This document shows positions 26,644-39,498 of a DNA stretch of 64,000 nt, one piece after another. The notes beneath the pieces are model-generated. The model saw only the letters and a program-made list of their open reading frames with translations. It was not told the origin of the DNA and ran no database searches. Every line of letters starts with the position of its first letter. The first letter of the stretch is position 1. This DNA is from Paramacrobiotus metropolitanus. Its lineage: Eukaryota > Tardigrada > Eutardigrada > Parachela > Macrobiotidae. Location: assembly GCF_019649055.1 (NCBI RefSeq), contig NW_026570230.1, positions 1,054,001 to 1,118,000 of the forward strand, read 5' to 3'. The position numbers and the translations under genes are program-made.

Positions 26644-29091
26644 TTATTTCATTTCAAAATAAACAAGAGGCATGTGATATACTGCGGGGTATCCAAGCCA
26701 GTCATACTTTTCTGGATTTTCGTCTGCCAACTCGATCAGAACACGGATCGTTATTCTGGAAAGGCTGTGTGTATCCAGATGGCGCACATCATCCAGGCAC
26801 CATTTACTGTTTCGCTGATGAGCAGGGCTTCTGGGATCACTCGACTGAATTTCACGAAGTATCTAGAGAAACACAAAAGGGGAAAATTATTTCACCTTTT
26901 CTCGAAAAAGAACTGGCAACGTCATTACAAACCCGATCAGTTAAAGTTAATACACATCAACTGTAACACCTATACGCATAACACATTGTACTGCTTTAAA
27001 AATCGCCGTAGACATTTATGAAGATAATCGCGCATCCAGTGTGCAAAAAACTCATACAAATTTTAGAAGCCTTATACCGTATACGTATAAACCATGCTAA
27101 TCATGGTACACTCACCTTCTGGACAATACGAAACAAGCGCCGAGGACGGTTGTCGCTCAGTCGAGACCAGGGCGGTGGGCTGTGGTCGTTCTCCATGTCC
27201 TGATGCGCGACAACCCATCTCAGCCAGTCTTTAAGCATTTGGACTTTCCCGATATCCGGAGCGCAAACACTGGATTCCAGTACATTCCAAAAGGCAGACC
27301 CGAATTCCCCAATAGACAGATCAATTTTTGCATCAAATATATTGGCGATTAACTGGATTCGTTCATAATTATCATCGGGGAAAACGAAACACAGAGAAAC
27401 GATACACCGAAAAAATTTCAACGCTTTACATGGCAAGGTCTGGAGAATCTTACACCGTTGGATGAAAGCACCAAGAAGTAAGGAATTGGAGCAACTGCCG
27501 TATTCCGTATCTTTTTTGCCTAGGGAGAAATGCCACTAAATTATAGGGCAAACCATACTGCACGCGCAAATAAGGCGAAATACAGTCTTAACCATCAACC
27601 GGCATAACCTGTCTGGTGATACTCTTACCGAACAGCATAGCCCATTCCATGCCAACCATCGTGAGGGATTTCAGATTAACGGCTGTACCGGACAACGAAA
27701 CATGCTGAATCATAGCCAAAGCTGTAAAGAACTCTCCCTCGTGCCATTCGTCATGCGCAAGATCTCTAATAATATAGGGCGCTCCATACGCCATAACTAT
27801 TCTTTCTGTAGTACTGGACAGGTGGTTAAATATCGGAGCCACGACGACATATCCGCTATCGTCAAAGTCATCTTCCGGGAATGTGAATGGATTTTCAGAG
27901 ATTCGAATGATGCGGCTGATTTGCAAATCCAGAACCGAAGTCCAATACCCACAAATTTTACGTAGTTGTGCTTGCACAGTCGTATCCAGACAAGAAAAGA
28001 TTTCAGCCAACAATACAGCAGGAAAACTGGAAATGCCACAGATTTCAGCAGCGAGTGATTCGGTCGGGTCCGTCTGCACAGGATTCTGCTGGACATTGAG
28101 CTTTTCCGTTTCGTTTTCGATATAATAATCAATCCTGCGCTCAAGAACTTCCTACAATACGTAATCCAAATGGCATTTCAAGCTGACATGTGCCAGTAAT
28201 AACAAGTGACTTCTAGAATACTCGCACGGTATTTATGATGATTTATCATCATTAACTTTCAAACAACAAGTTACAAGTCGCAAGTCCAGCCTATGCTACT
28301 CGTGCAGAACGAAGGAAACTTACACGGGTTAGGAGATTAACCCATTGATGAGCTTGCTTCTGGTGCTCCGCATAAATCAAGCAATTTCCGATCACGTCAC
28401 CTGGAGCCGCACACCACGAGAAATCATTATTAAAGTGGTAATTCTGGGAGCGAATACATTCAGCAATCACATTTAGTAATTTAGACTTAGGTATCGCAGA
28501 GTACCGATCGGGCAGTGGCATACGTCGCCGTTCAAACATTCCCTCCGGAATACAACTGAGCAAAGTCGCTACTGTAACAGGCTCGTCATCACTACAACAT
28601 CGAAGCCTTAAAGGTTTGCCGCGACGCTGCAGCCTGACTAGGCGATGCCGCCACTCGGCATACGCCTCTCGGATGTTTCGACATGGAAAAATGCCTGTTT
28701 GCTTTACACCGTCCGCCGTGCACCATTCCAGCCATCGGTAGTTATTGAGCTCATCACGCAAGCTGCCAGTCCAGTGGAGCATAGAAGCGGGCCACCAAAT
28801 CCACGGGCCCGATTTGTGCTCACGGAGCAGCACTTCGACGGGGTGCCTATCAGGTTTCTGGCGGGATCGATCACGGTAAATATTCAACCTGTCACCCACT
28901 TTCCGGCACTCATATGTAGCAAAAACGCTGCTGTAAGGGAATAGTTCCCGTCTCCTGTCAACACAACCCAAATCCACAATCCAACCTTGTCCTTGTTCCG
29001 CGACGTCTACAACTCGTCCATAGCGAAATAGTCCATCATTCTCCCACACATCCACACTATTCCATCCGTAAGGGTCCTTCAAAAACGCCAT
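26644..29091 (-). CDS. F-box protein with novel N-terminal domain (637 aa)
   Basis: Four exons with matching phases: 29091-28324, 28151-27629, 27519-27116 and 26862-26644. All junctions are GT-AG, and the final acceptor has a strong pyrimidine tract. Residues 1-110 form a conserved domain with VDVWENDGLFRYGRVVDV and GWIVDLGC, a beta-rich, Tudor/Agenet-like look. The F-box is in exon 2 (about residues 290-330): FPAVLLAEIFSCLDTTVQAQ followed by LRKICGYWTSVL. The rest would be the substrate-recognition part, with no LRR, WD or Kelch repeats visible. F-box proteins bind Skp1 in SCF ubiquitin ligases. The gene is head-to-head with a paralog that has the same domain order. A plus-strand open frame over exon 4 is a shadow. 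Specificity is unknown. Confidence 0.75.
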
Positions 29092-29611
29092 GATAATCGG
29101 TCATGACCGAATAACAATCGAACGAACTTAACGTCAACCAATTATTAACCATGCAACCAATTTAGCAAAATTTAAATTATTTTTTTGCTGACATTTTGCT
29201 GCAAAATACCAGCGACTGTCTATTATGTCTGTGGCCCTGAAAATTCAAAATACTAAAGTTTTTGTCTGTACGGTGTACTGTGTAGTTACCTTCCGCTATT
29301 ATTCCATAGCAGCCTCCTGTGAGGGGTGTCATGGTATCGTGTTGCTCAGTTTGGCTACGCCAGCCACCATTGGCAAGCGATCTAAATACGAAATTCGAAA
29401 TTCCCAACCGACCGGAAGAAAACGCGGCCAATAAAGAGCCGAGCTTGCAAACTTAGGAAAAATGGAAACTCTTACAGTGAGTCTTACTCAACAAAACACT
29501 CAAACTGGTGCAAAGTCAAACGGCTAGCTGCATAAAATGGTAAATCTTCAGCAGTGCTTTAAGACTATCGGAGATTTGTTAACTTTTGTTTTTTGGTAAA
29601 CGGAGTATAGA
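29092..29611. promoter_or_regulatory. Shared divergent promoter of two F-box paralogs
   Basis: These 520 bases separate the start codons of two opposite-strand paralogs, so both promoters and 5' UTRs must fit here. No clear TATA box was found on either strand. A short plus ORF (29,225-29,434) inside it shows no coding character. Co-regulation of the pair is likely but inferred. Confidence 0.5.
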
Positions 29612-32046
29612 ATGTTCGAGAAAAACGTTTGGCGGTACGGCGCCGTGGATGTGCAGTATGACAACGGGTTGATGCTGCATGGTCTAATCAGCGATGTAGA
29701 CAAGGTCCGCGGTTTTATCGTTAACTTCGGATGCCCCAGTCAGAATGCGGATTTCATTCCTCGCGCCAAGTGCTCGGATCAGGTTAAGAAAACTGAATTC
29801 ACTATTGCGGATCGAGTGGAAACCCTATGCCAGCCCGCAGCAGACCAGCCCTGGCGCTGGTACCCCTCCAAGCTCCTCAACGACCCACAGCAAGGATACG
29901 CTTTTGTTGACATCGAGATGGGTGGCATTGTTGTTCGCAAAGTGGTGCCAGTGGAGAGGGTACGGAAAATTTGTTCTACGACACCACTGAAAGTGGTACG
30001 GAAATATCACAAGCATGCGGTGCGATTGTCAGAAAAACAACGGGAGATGCTTTCAGCACGTCCGAAGGAGTTCTTCGAGAAGTGGAATAAATGCACGAAG
30101 ACGTTCGGGCTGCGTGCAGAAGAAGGGATGTTGGTGTACATTTCTACAAAAACAACGCCAGTGGCAGATAAGGATTCCGTAAGTGGGCACAGCACTGTCG
30201 GTTGTGTTAATTTTTATTTAAGTATTAATAATAACGGTTTCATTAATTTAACCGCGATGTAGTGTGCTTGCGCTTGCACTTGTTACTTTGACGGCTATTG
30301 CTTACAGTATTAAAAGTTCCAAGTACTAATAACTACTTATTTTTATTTTACCATGTGGATATGGTGATTAGAGTAAGACGTTTTATTATGGCTGGTTTCA
30401 GGTTCTTTAGTGTATTTTTTCCGTGTTACTGTTTTGTTAGATTGGTATTGTTGGTATTAGATTAAGAATAAGAGGTAAATAGTTATAAATTATGATAACA
30501 AACTATTTGTAAATTTTTAATTCACAATTTACCAACTTATCCTCTCCAAAACGAAATTGTAGTACAGAGCGCAATATTATCCCCGTTGCGCACATTTTGG
30601 TTATGTCATGGCTTATGATCCGCTTATCAGCATGTCTTCTGACTCTGTTTTATAAATTAAATGGCGGTCTCTTACTGTGTGATATTCACCTTTTTTTGCA
30701 GAAAAGACATCTGTTCTACATCGACAGTGAGTTGCGGAATTCGGTTTCGCGAGGGGTTAAACGGAATAATGTCGGCGAAATAGTTACTGCATCGGTAATT
30801 GCATAATTTTCATGTTTAGTGCATACTCGCAGCATTGCAATCATCTCTTTATGGTGCTGTCCGCTCGGTATTAAAATTTAACCGGAATGCGTTAGTTTGC
30901 TAACTTTACCGGAATTTTAGGACGAATCAACCGTGGCACCTGGAAAATCACAGCTTTCCATCAACACTTGCTTGGCGGCGGAATTATTATGCGAAATCTT
31001 CTCCTACGTCGACGTGTTTCAGCACGCGAAAGTACGTCGAGTGTGCCGCGTATGGGAAGCAGCGCTACAATTATCTCCACCCGTTCCCTCGGTGGTAATT
31101 CCTGGATCGCACTACGACGGGCATAGGCTGGCCTCGGTGCTCAGTGAAACAGTCACACGTTCCACTAAACTCTTAGCCCTAACGAATAAACATCGACTGG
31201 CTCCACGCTACGATGATTCCATAGGACGGTTACGGACCGTTATCGCTATGCTCAAGGCGATGAAGATCAGAATCCCCGTGATTGTTGTATCGGACAGTAT
31301 TGTGTGGGGCAATCTTCTGCTGGATTATTCTGATCCGAAGCGATTGGCATTTTATCCCCAATGGCGGGATGTCTGTGAGAAGTTGGTGCTGAAGGAGGTG
31401 GCAGTGCGGGGGCTGATGGAAGCCCAGTATCCGGAAGACGCGAATGGTGCCGCTAGGCGAAAGGGCATTGTCAACCGGTTTGTAGACAGAGGCTGGGGCG
31501 TCACCGTTACGGTGACAGCAGGGTCCATCAGCATGAAAGGCAGCGCCCAGCTGAAGACGTTGCTGGATTTACTGGAGAAGACTTGCCCGGAAATGACGAT
31601 CCAGCGTCTTCGTATGTTGAGACCGGTCGTAGGCATGGGATTCGCCGGGGATGGAATTTTGACGGTACGTCTGATCCGCTGTTATTTATTTTTCATGGTA
31701 CAAGATAACGACTAGGGAACTGATAGACAGAACACTAAAAAAACTGGCTCTTTTTGGTTTTGTATCGGTCTTTTTACGGTGCAGTTGCAATTTTTAATTT
31801 CATACGACATTATGTATCATTTAATTGTTTGGAAAATAAATGATTGCAGATTTTAACGTGATTTTGTATGTTTGCGACTAGCAGGTGTTGCGGAAGTGGC
31901 AGCTTGGCGATAAACGATTCACTCACGACTTTCCAAAAGGGCAGAGCCCCCTGACCGGAACGAGTGCAGAAGGATTGCGGTCGTTGAAGAAATTAACGCT
32001 GTGGGCATTGTGGTATCACATGAAAGAGAACGATCTGGACATGTGA
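29612..32046 (+). CDS. F-box protein, paralog of the divergent neighbour (521 aa)
   Basis: Four exons: 29612-30178, 30702-30794, 30921-31664 and 31885-32046, each ending in phase 0 with consensus splice sites. The N-terminal domain (AVDVQYDNGLMLHGLISDV, GFIVNFGC) aligns by eye with residues 9-50 of the neighbouring gene (VDVWENDGLFRYGRVVDV). The F-box lies in exon 3: CLAAELLCEIFSYVDVFQH, then VRRVCRVWEAAL. The C-terminus ends in KKLTLWALWYHMKENDLDM, comparable in position to the last exon of the neighbour. The protein is about 115 residues shorter than its partner. Predicted role: SCF adaptor with unknown target. Exon 2 (31 codons) is the least certain because it is short. Confidence 0.75.
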
Positions 32047-32787
32047 AGGACTCAAAAATCAGGAAAGGAAAAATCGTATGAAGCAGCTTTTAAGGTATTG
32101 TTGTTATCGTACGTATTGTTGGATTGTGCTAAAGGAAATTGTTGAATGCACTTTCCGTTGTAATGGGACTTTCGGTCGCTGTGTTAAATATTTTTGTATT
32201 GAAACACCTTTGGTTGTATGTTTTTTTTAAAACGGTGTTTTGAACTTTAAACTTCTGACGAAACAGTTTGCTGAATCATTCTGGAGGTGATTTTAATAAT
32301 TTGTTGTTGATATTGATTTTGTGGTTATGTATTGTTAGACCGGTTCATGGGATTGTGTTGGTGTTGAGTATTGAATTGCTCAGTAAAAATGTTTGTCTAA
32401 GCATTTTGTGGAAAAATCCATAATTCAGACTGCAGACAATTACCTACTAGTGGGTCGCACCGTCTGTGAACCATTCGGCTACCTGCACAGATAGTGCTTG
32501 ACATTTGAAACTGAAGCAGCACAATGCAGATCAGAAAAGTGCGTTGAAATTAAGTTTAGTCAGCACAATTGGGAATAACAACAAGTAAATTCCACGGCGA
32601 TTTTATGCAAGGCAGTGGTGGTGACATTTTGTATTCTTCCAGAAGGCATAATGCGATCTGAAGCGGCACATTTCTCGGCATCCGAATGATCGCAAATTAA
32701 AAGCTTCTTGCCTAAGCGATTGCAATACAGACTGCATATAGTATAGTGATGCAAAGTTCGACGGTGCGTTAATGAAGTGTGCAAATC
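32047..32787. other. Intergenic, upstream of the receptor gene
   Basis: AT-rich. It holds the 3' UTR of the F-box gene and the promoter of the receptor that starts at 32,788. No ORF, repeat or RNA gene seen. Confidence 0.5.
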
Positions 32788-34709
32788 ATGGGTCGCGGGA
32801 GCGCAAACGCATCATCCACATTTCCGGGGCGCTCTCGTAAAAACAGCTATTACTTAAGGGAGACTTCAGAAAAGGAAATTTTGCCACCGTACTTTTGGAG
32901 ATTCGTCCAAGGGTTTGGTGTACTACCCGCAAATTACATTAAAAATACCGACAATTTATTGCGTCCAAGAACACTCAACCGTTGTTTATTGGCTTGGTCG
33001 ATCGTATTGGTCTGCTTGATTGCTGTTTATATGGTTATCCGTGTTGGAAATTATGCGGACTTTTACAGAAAAGAGCTGAAAGAGTTGGAATTTTTCACGC
33101 TGATCCATTTTATGTGTTTCGTGTCAGCACAGTTGCAGGTAAACGAAATTCTTGCAGACATGATTATGTTAAATATCGTACTATTTATTTTACATAGTTA
33201 CTATTACGTATGCTAACAGTACAAATAAAACTACTATTACGTATGCTAACAGTATAATAAAGTTTATACTGCATAATAATTATACGGCATGCGGTATCCA
33301 TAAAGTATCCATAAATAGAAGTGCAGGTAAATATATACTTCTCTATGTGATTCTACCTACATGGTCATAATACCGTACGGCTTACTTGCACAAGTACAAT
33401 TAGATTTAATACAGATTGATTTCGATCAGTTTTTGATAGGTTATTTTGATTTTGGTCATCATATGCTTCAAAGCCAAACACATTCCTGGATTATTGTATA
33501 AACTGCAGCAACCCTTGCTCTGGTACAATGAAGACAACGAAATCAGAAATTCCCGATGGCCGAAAGTGGTGTCGACTACCGCCATGTTATGGATTCTAAT
33601 CAGCGTTGCTCTGCCCTTTGCTTCTATACGTTTCGCATTAGAACTGTGGAATATGTTTGATGAGGCATTCGAGTATTCCCGAGACGACCCGGATAATCCT
33701 TCGCAAATGAATTTTTTCGGTTTACTGAAAGCGCCTGAATTAGTGTGGGTTGTTTTGGATGCGGTGCAAACAGCACTCATTTTGTCGATTACGAATGCCA
33801 GCCAGATGTTGACCTTTGTCATTGTCCTCGCTATCGGACGAGGTTTTGCACATCAAGCGCGCCAAATATGTGACAAAACGGAAGTTTTCAACTCCGCACC
33901 GGAGTCGTGGAAGTTGTGCCGCAATAACGTCGGGAAACTGCTGGAGTGTGTGGCAGCGTGCAACGATATTTTTGGCTGGATTAACCTGATTGTTTGTGTA
34001 CAAGACTTACTGAACCTGATCAATTATATGGATTTATCTCTGCAGCAGACCGTTAAAGAAGCGGAAGATAATGAAGAAGAGGTGTATGTGAAGTTCTATG
34101 ACCGACAAATTCTCCGCGTACAAAACGCCGTTCCGTTTGGCATTTCCGTAATTAATCTGGGTCTCCGCTTTGCGGTTTGCAGTTATTGTCAGGAACAGGT
34201 CTGTGAAAATTAGTTTTAGCAGAGTTATAAGCCTGGTTAATAAACGTAAAAGTACAACTAATAATCATGTTTTAGACAATGTTTCTTCGCTAGGGGCAAA
34301 ATGTAGGTGTCCTTGCCGAAAGGTGTTCCTTGGAATCCAGCGACGATAGCATTCGCAACGAATGTCGTTTAATCCAGCTGGCCACATTACGCGTTAATGG
34401 AAGCACTGTTATCACTGCTGCCGGCTTTGCCTCCTTGACCAAAGAATATTTTGCAGCTGTACGAATTACGAGTGTTATACCACTGCGTCAGCGCGTGATA
34501 TCAAGAAATTTACTGTAATTCTGAGAACTACAGAGCACCTTTGCTTTTTCTAGTTGTTCGGACTAGCCTTAACTTATTTCATTCTCATCTACCAAGCCCG
34601 GGACATCAAACAGGACATGCTTCATTCACGGAATCGTATCGTAGAGGATTTGAAGCACGACATTCGTCGTCTGATCAACGGCTCAAGATCATCGAAATCC
34701 GGTAATTAA
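32788..34709 (+). CDS. Gustatory-receptor-like 7TM protein (476 aa)
   Basis: Four exons in phase 0: 32788-33138, 33440-34198, 34294-34458 and 34554-34709. The ATG at 32,788 is used because the frame upstream offers only GTG. Several hydrophobic segments are visible (for example LLAWSIVLVCLIAVYMVI, MLWILISVALPFASIRF, ALILSITNASQMLTFVIVL). The last exon starts with LFGLALTYFILIYQARD, the TYxxxxxQ signature in the final helix of insect-type gustatory receptors (7tm_7 family). A small final exon carrying that signature is also typical of Gr genes. These proteins act as ligand-gated cation channels in chemosensation, with the N-terminus inside the cell. The tail is unusually long after helix 7 (about 35 residues, basic). 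The ligand cannot be inferred. Confidence 0.8.
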
Positions 34710-35832
34710 CCGGAAAGGTGATATGCAGTTTTCGGAAGAAGGATAATTAGGTGTGCACCCTGGATGCCGTCGAATTACTGCAAAATTGGCTATGTTCATC
34801 AGTCTACCTTTCCAGATCTTCGTAATCTGCCAGCCTACTTTGTCGACAGTTTTGGGACACGTCATTGATAAAGTTTATTAACTTGTACACAACTCCAGCT
34901 GAAAAGTGCAGCTCAGATTAATCTACCAAAACATATACTGATTATCTGAATACGGCATTACACCGTCACAAAAATCAGATCCGTACGTACTACGTACTGT
35001 ATCATCTTTCCAGTTTTTCTGGAGAGTGCTCAACAAAAACAAAGTGCCACTCACAACAGCTGAGACGTGCAAATTGTTTGTGAATTATTACATACAGAAG
35101 TATAGAAACGCCGGTGAAATAGTTCAGTCAGAAAACGAACGTAGTATATAGTTGTTATATGAATACTGATTATCTGTGGCAGGACTTCGGCCCTGTCCTT
35201 TGAGGCAAAGGATCTCGGCTTCTACTTCACCAATTTTGTTGCTTTAAAGTACATCAAAACTCTCTAGGTGTAGCGGTGGATCCAAGATTGTTGACGTTTT
35301 GCCCAAATCATTTGTCTAGGTCCAGTGGTCAATCATAAGCTTGTTACCATGGACGCGATAAGAAATGCACACTGTTCTAACACAACTTGACCCAGAACAG
35401 TAGCAATATCTGAGCTGCTACTTAACAATAAGTACGAGTACAATACAAAGTAAAAAATTTATGTAAGTAACTTAACACGTCAGTCATCACTGCGTTAGTC
35501 ATCATTGGAAGTTATGTACTGTATGTACAAGAAGGCAGTCCGTGTTTCGATTAACTTATGTAAAGTGTATCATAATATTACTAAACATACGTACGGGTTC
35601 ATTAATATTATGACAGTCTGTAAGCGACCGCAAAGCAACACATCCTTAGAATTACTTATTAATTTTTTAATAGTCATCGGCCAATATTCATCCGTGCTGG
35701 GCTTGTACAGATATACGTATGTAGGAAACGGTTGCCCGGTATTTGCACATGCTGCAGTATAATTCCGGCCCGGCCCTCCACAACTACCCTTCAAATCCAC
35801 GGAACGAGTTCGTAAGGTTGTTCTTTGATTAG
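34710..35832. other. Intergenic, between convergent genes
   Basis: AT-rich spacer between the receptor stop and the protease stop, expected to contain both 3' UTRs. No credible ORF or structured repeat. Confidence 0.5.
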
Positions 35833-38394
35833 TTAACTGGCCATTGTTGTGGTAATCCATGGTACTACTCCGATGACCTTTCCGTAAACACCTGGATAAT
35901 TTGGCCGAGCGCATCCACTACAATCAACAGAAGTTCAGACGTTAAACTGTAAGCAGCTAGAACTGCACACGAATTTCGATTTAACTGATTCACCAATAAT
36001 ACTGTAAATATTGTGGCGGTCAACGTAATTGTATACGTTTAATTACTGCATAATCATACAAACGGGCACTCGTAAAGTGACCGGAATTACGACGCCGGTA
36101 CAAAAATCCTACTGTAATAAGTACATAAACAAACATACATTCCCCAGGATGTCACACCAGCCAGGACAAATCCCGGTTTTCCATCAGCCCGTGGACACAC
36201 GAGGGGACCGCCACTATCTCCCTGGCATCTAAATGATCCAATGATCGACAAATTATTTTTGTAAATTTTATGTAGCTGCATGTCTCAAGGCTTTTGATTT
36301 ATAGTGCTACGGCATTCTCAATAAATTCATTTGAATTGACGGAGGTTATCAACTTACGAATCTTTTCCCGGGGCTGTCGCACACAACATGCTGTCATCAA
36401 TCAGGCTTATGGGACTATACTTCGCTGCACAGGCATTCGCCTCCATTACCGCAACATCCACTTGCTGCAGAACCGTTGCAGTACTACGCGCCAGTTTTTT
36501 GACAATTCTTGGTGGAATTTTTCCAATCGCTGCTTGCTGTTGCAGCTGAAGGAGTGCTTTGATATTAGGTACCGCCGCAATTCGGGAAGCCTGTGTGACG
36601 CCCCAACCGGTGGTGAAACATCGAGTGCCGGGTGAGGCATCTAAGGCGGTGGGCAAACACACCGGAAGAACATCCCGGCTTATGCTGATTGCCTAGAAAT
36701 GAAGGTTTAGTGATAGTAAAATTTTTATAAGACTGTTAACATCAGTAAAAACTATTAACTCATTGTGAACATTAATGGTAAATATAAAATTATAAATGAC
36801 CGAACGTATACAAAATATATGGCGAATAACTCTACAGTGGGAAAACAGTTTGCAATAAGACAGAACATGCGAGTGTATGTAATAATACCTCGCGTAATTG
36901 CAACATGCAGAAATCGTGCGTCTGCGTGGTGTCGCCGTAACTCGGGTGCATGACAATTCGGGACACTGGAATAATTTGAGTGCTTGCATCTGGACGTGAC
37001 AAGTTATGCGCTCCTACGCGAACTCGTAGATCGTTGGCAGTTTGATGTATACAGCAATGAGCAGCTGTTAGAATCCACTTTGTATCCAACTACCATAGTT
37101 TAAAAAATTTGTTTTCCCGCTAAAATTTTCAGTTATTTATTAAAAAAGGATGGTAATAATTAGGTGCTTACCACAGAACCGCCACAAAACTGGAAATTGT
37201 TGCCGGCTGCCGTCAGGATACCCACTTGCCAGGGCCAGCTGTGGGCAACCGCAGTAACGCCCCCAACAATCCGACCGGCACTGGAGGAAGGTGTTAAGTT
37301 GGGTGCTGTTTGTGGAATACCGCATTTGAAAGGACAATTTGAGCTGTCTGTGCACGTTGGCGGCACTAAAAAAAAACCCGTTTTAAATAGTTTACATGTT
37401 AAACATATAAGACGTTCTTGTTTACTAGAAAAATCTAAAAAACTTGGCAAATCGAACGGCCTTTTTGCTGTTTATATAAGTATTTCAATCGATATTATGA
37501 AATCTGCATTTTCCTATTTATTGCCTTGCCCATCCGGGCCATAAAAAGAATTGTCATGTATAAAACTGTAACAGCAATAGTAATAATTACCCACCGGTTG
37601 CTGGCACCTTTATGGTGATGTCGAATCCTAAATCTGTTATCGTGCTATCCGTGATAAACCAAATTTCCTGCAAAAGCCACTACGGTTCACAAAGTCACAG
37701 ATCTTGTGCTGATGAAGTTGTTTTATTTGCGCGGGTGCAGGCGACAAAAGTAGTAGATATTTACAGTAATTGTGGTGTACCTTTTGCCCGGAAAAAGTCA
37801 CTCCTTGAGGACCAACAGTTCCACAGTATTTTATGCCGTTAATCATCCAATAGTCCCATTGACATATCGAACTGTATTCCAGGTGAAAGGAATTTGACGA
37901 AACCTGTTACAGTACGAGTTATCATACGTGTAAATTTTGTAATGGATGAAGTGCTTACAATGCCTAATTATGTAGAAACGGGTGCACAGCGTACTCTTTA
38001 GTCAACTACGTCGCACAAAAATAAAACTACTTTTCTTTCATGTTGATTTTGCCAACACTTTCTCAAGGCATTGGCAAAATTAGTGCAGATTAATTGCTGC
38101 ATGGTGACTTACGGTCATACTCTTTCCAGTAGCTGAAGAAATGATCCACTTGCAAACTAAATTATTGCCGTATTTATTTGGGTAATTTGGCGATCGAATT
38201 GTTATACTTTCTCCATCGTTAATAGAAATACTCCCACCACAGCTACCTCGGTGAGCCCGACTTGTTGCTACAAAGGCGGCAGCGTCTATCTTGTGGAGAA
38301 AATTTGCAACACCGATGTCCGCCATCGCAGCACCGACATGATAGATATTTGCTAAACTGAAGCTGACAATCATAAAGGTCACGAAAAGCTGCAT
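35833..38394 (-). CDS. Secreted CUB-domain trypsin-like serine protease (460 aa)
   Basis: Eight exons with consistent phases: 38394-38113, 37903-37781, 37667-37595, 37365-37172, 37089-36889, 36692-36358, 36228-36139, 35917-35833. A signal peptide ([20 protein letters not shown]) is followed by a CUB domain ([40 protein letters not shown]). A linker with CGIP leads to the activation site RIVGG (about 190). The catalytic triad is complete: His in TAAHC, Asp in HDFCML and Ser in GDSGGP. An Asp six residues before the Ser (KDSCQGDS) predicts trypsin-like cleavage after Arg/Lys. The C-terminus has [11 protein letters not shown]. An extra 30 or so residues before [11 protein letters not shown] are longer than usual. 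CUB-trypsins act extracellularly in digestion, immunity or development; which applies here is not decidable. Confidence 0.9.
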
Positions 38395-39498
38395 ATTTTC
38401 TCAAATGGTTTGATAGCTCTTCACGGTCTGTACAGTATTAGCACGTTAGTAAAACGTTACTGAATTTTAAACAGATTCATAGCAACATCAGAACTGTTGC
38501 AAGCCGGTTAGCTCTTGTTGTGAGAGATCAGCATAACAGAATTTTCGTGCATAATAACAGCCATGTTCATCATGACACTTTATTTATGTAGATCTCGCGA
38601 CAGACGGCAGCGCCATCCGGGATACCAGCTACCACATTAATGCTTGGGAATATATTTCTAATCTGACAGTAACCCATTGGTTATGTGCATTTAGTGCTTT
38701 ATGTTTCTTTGTCGGACGGAAAAAGTAAGAAGATTACCAAAAGTTTGATTAAAAATTGCATAAGCGCCTTTGCGCATCCTTTGAACGCTCAGGGCTATAA
38801 TGTCGGCGGCTGCTTCTTTGATCACGAGAAAATCTGATGCTGCATGTGCACAGTGCACTGCAGCATTTTACGCAATCCGGGCAGATAACACGAAAAGATG
38901 CCGGTTTTCGCTATGTGTTAATGGCTAGCGTGGTCTTTTTATTAGGAGCGCCATTGCGATAACGACGACGTTTACCTTTTGCTGCTACCAAAAATACATG
39001 GTGAGAAGAATCTGTTACTGCAAACTGCAAGGTAGTTATTTGTACCTGTCGACTCAATCGTCCCTTCCATCATGGAAAGGGATAATGGATCGTACTAACA
39101 AAACACTGGATAACTTCGGTACGGTATGAGCCCTTTAAGTAAACTGTGTTATTTTCCTGTTTCCTACAAATTAAGGTAAGGGTAAATTTGATTACTGTTT
39201 TGATAAGCTACTCAAGTTTCTAAACAGTTTGCAGGAGGTTATATATGCTATCAGAACTGTGTCCGACTGAACGGTGAACCGACATCATTAATTTTTTAAT
39301 TAGGGGTAAATACAAGGTGCATACTGATACTGCGCTACTAGGTAATACTGCAGTGCATGTGTTCCATTTGCTTCACAATTAATTGCAGAACATGATTGAC
39401 CATTACATCAAATACATATTTAGACAAAACCAAGAAAATACACATAGCACTTGGCGTACATATATCTAAATACGTTATTTATATAATGTGAGTGCTGT
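38395..39498. other. Intergenic, upstream of protease
   Basis: Contains the protease promoter and the 3' UTR of the next minus-strand gene. An imperfect palindrome (CCCTTCCATCATGGAAAGGG) lies at about 39,062-39,081. No ORF found. Confidence 0.45.

Noticed and set aside
26563-26966. Plus-strand open frame reading YCFADEQGFWDHST
   Set aside because: The opposite strand holds exon 4 of the F-box gene, with a strong acceptor and exact phase match. The plus frame has no splice partners or start.
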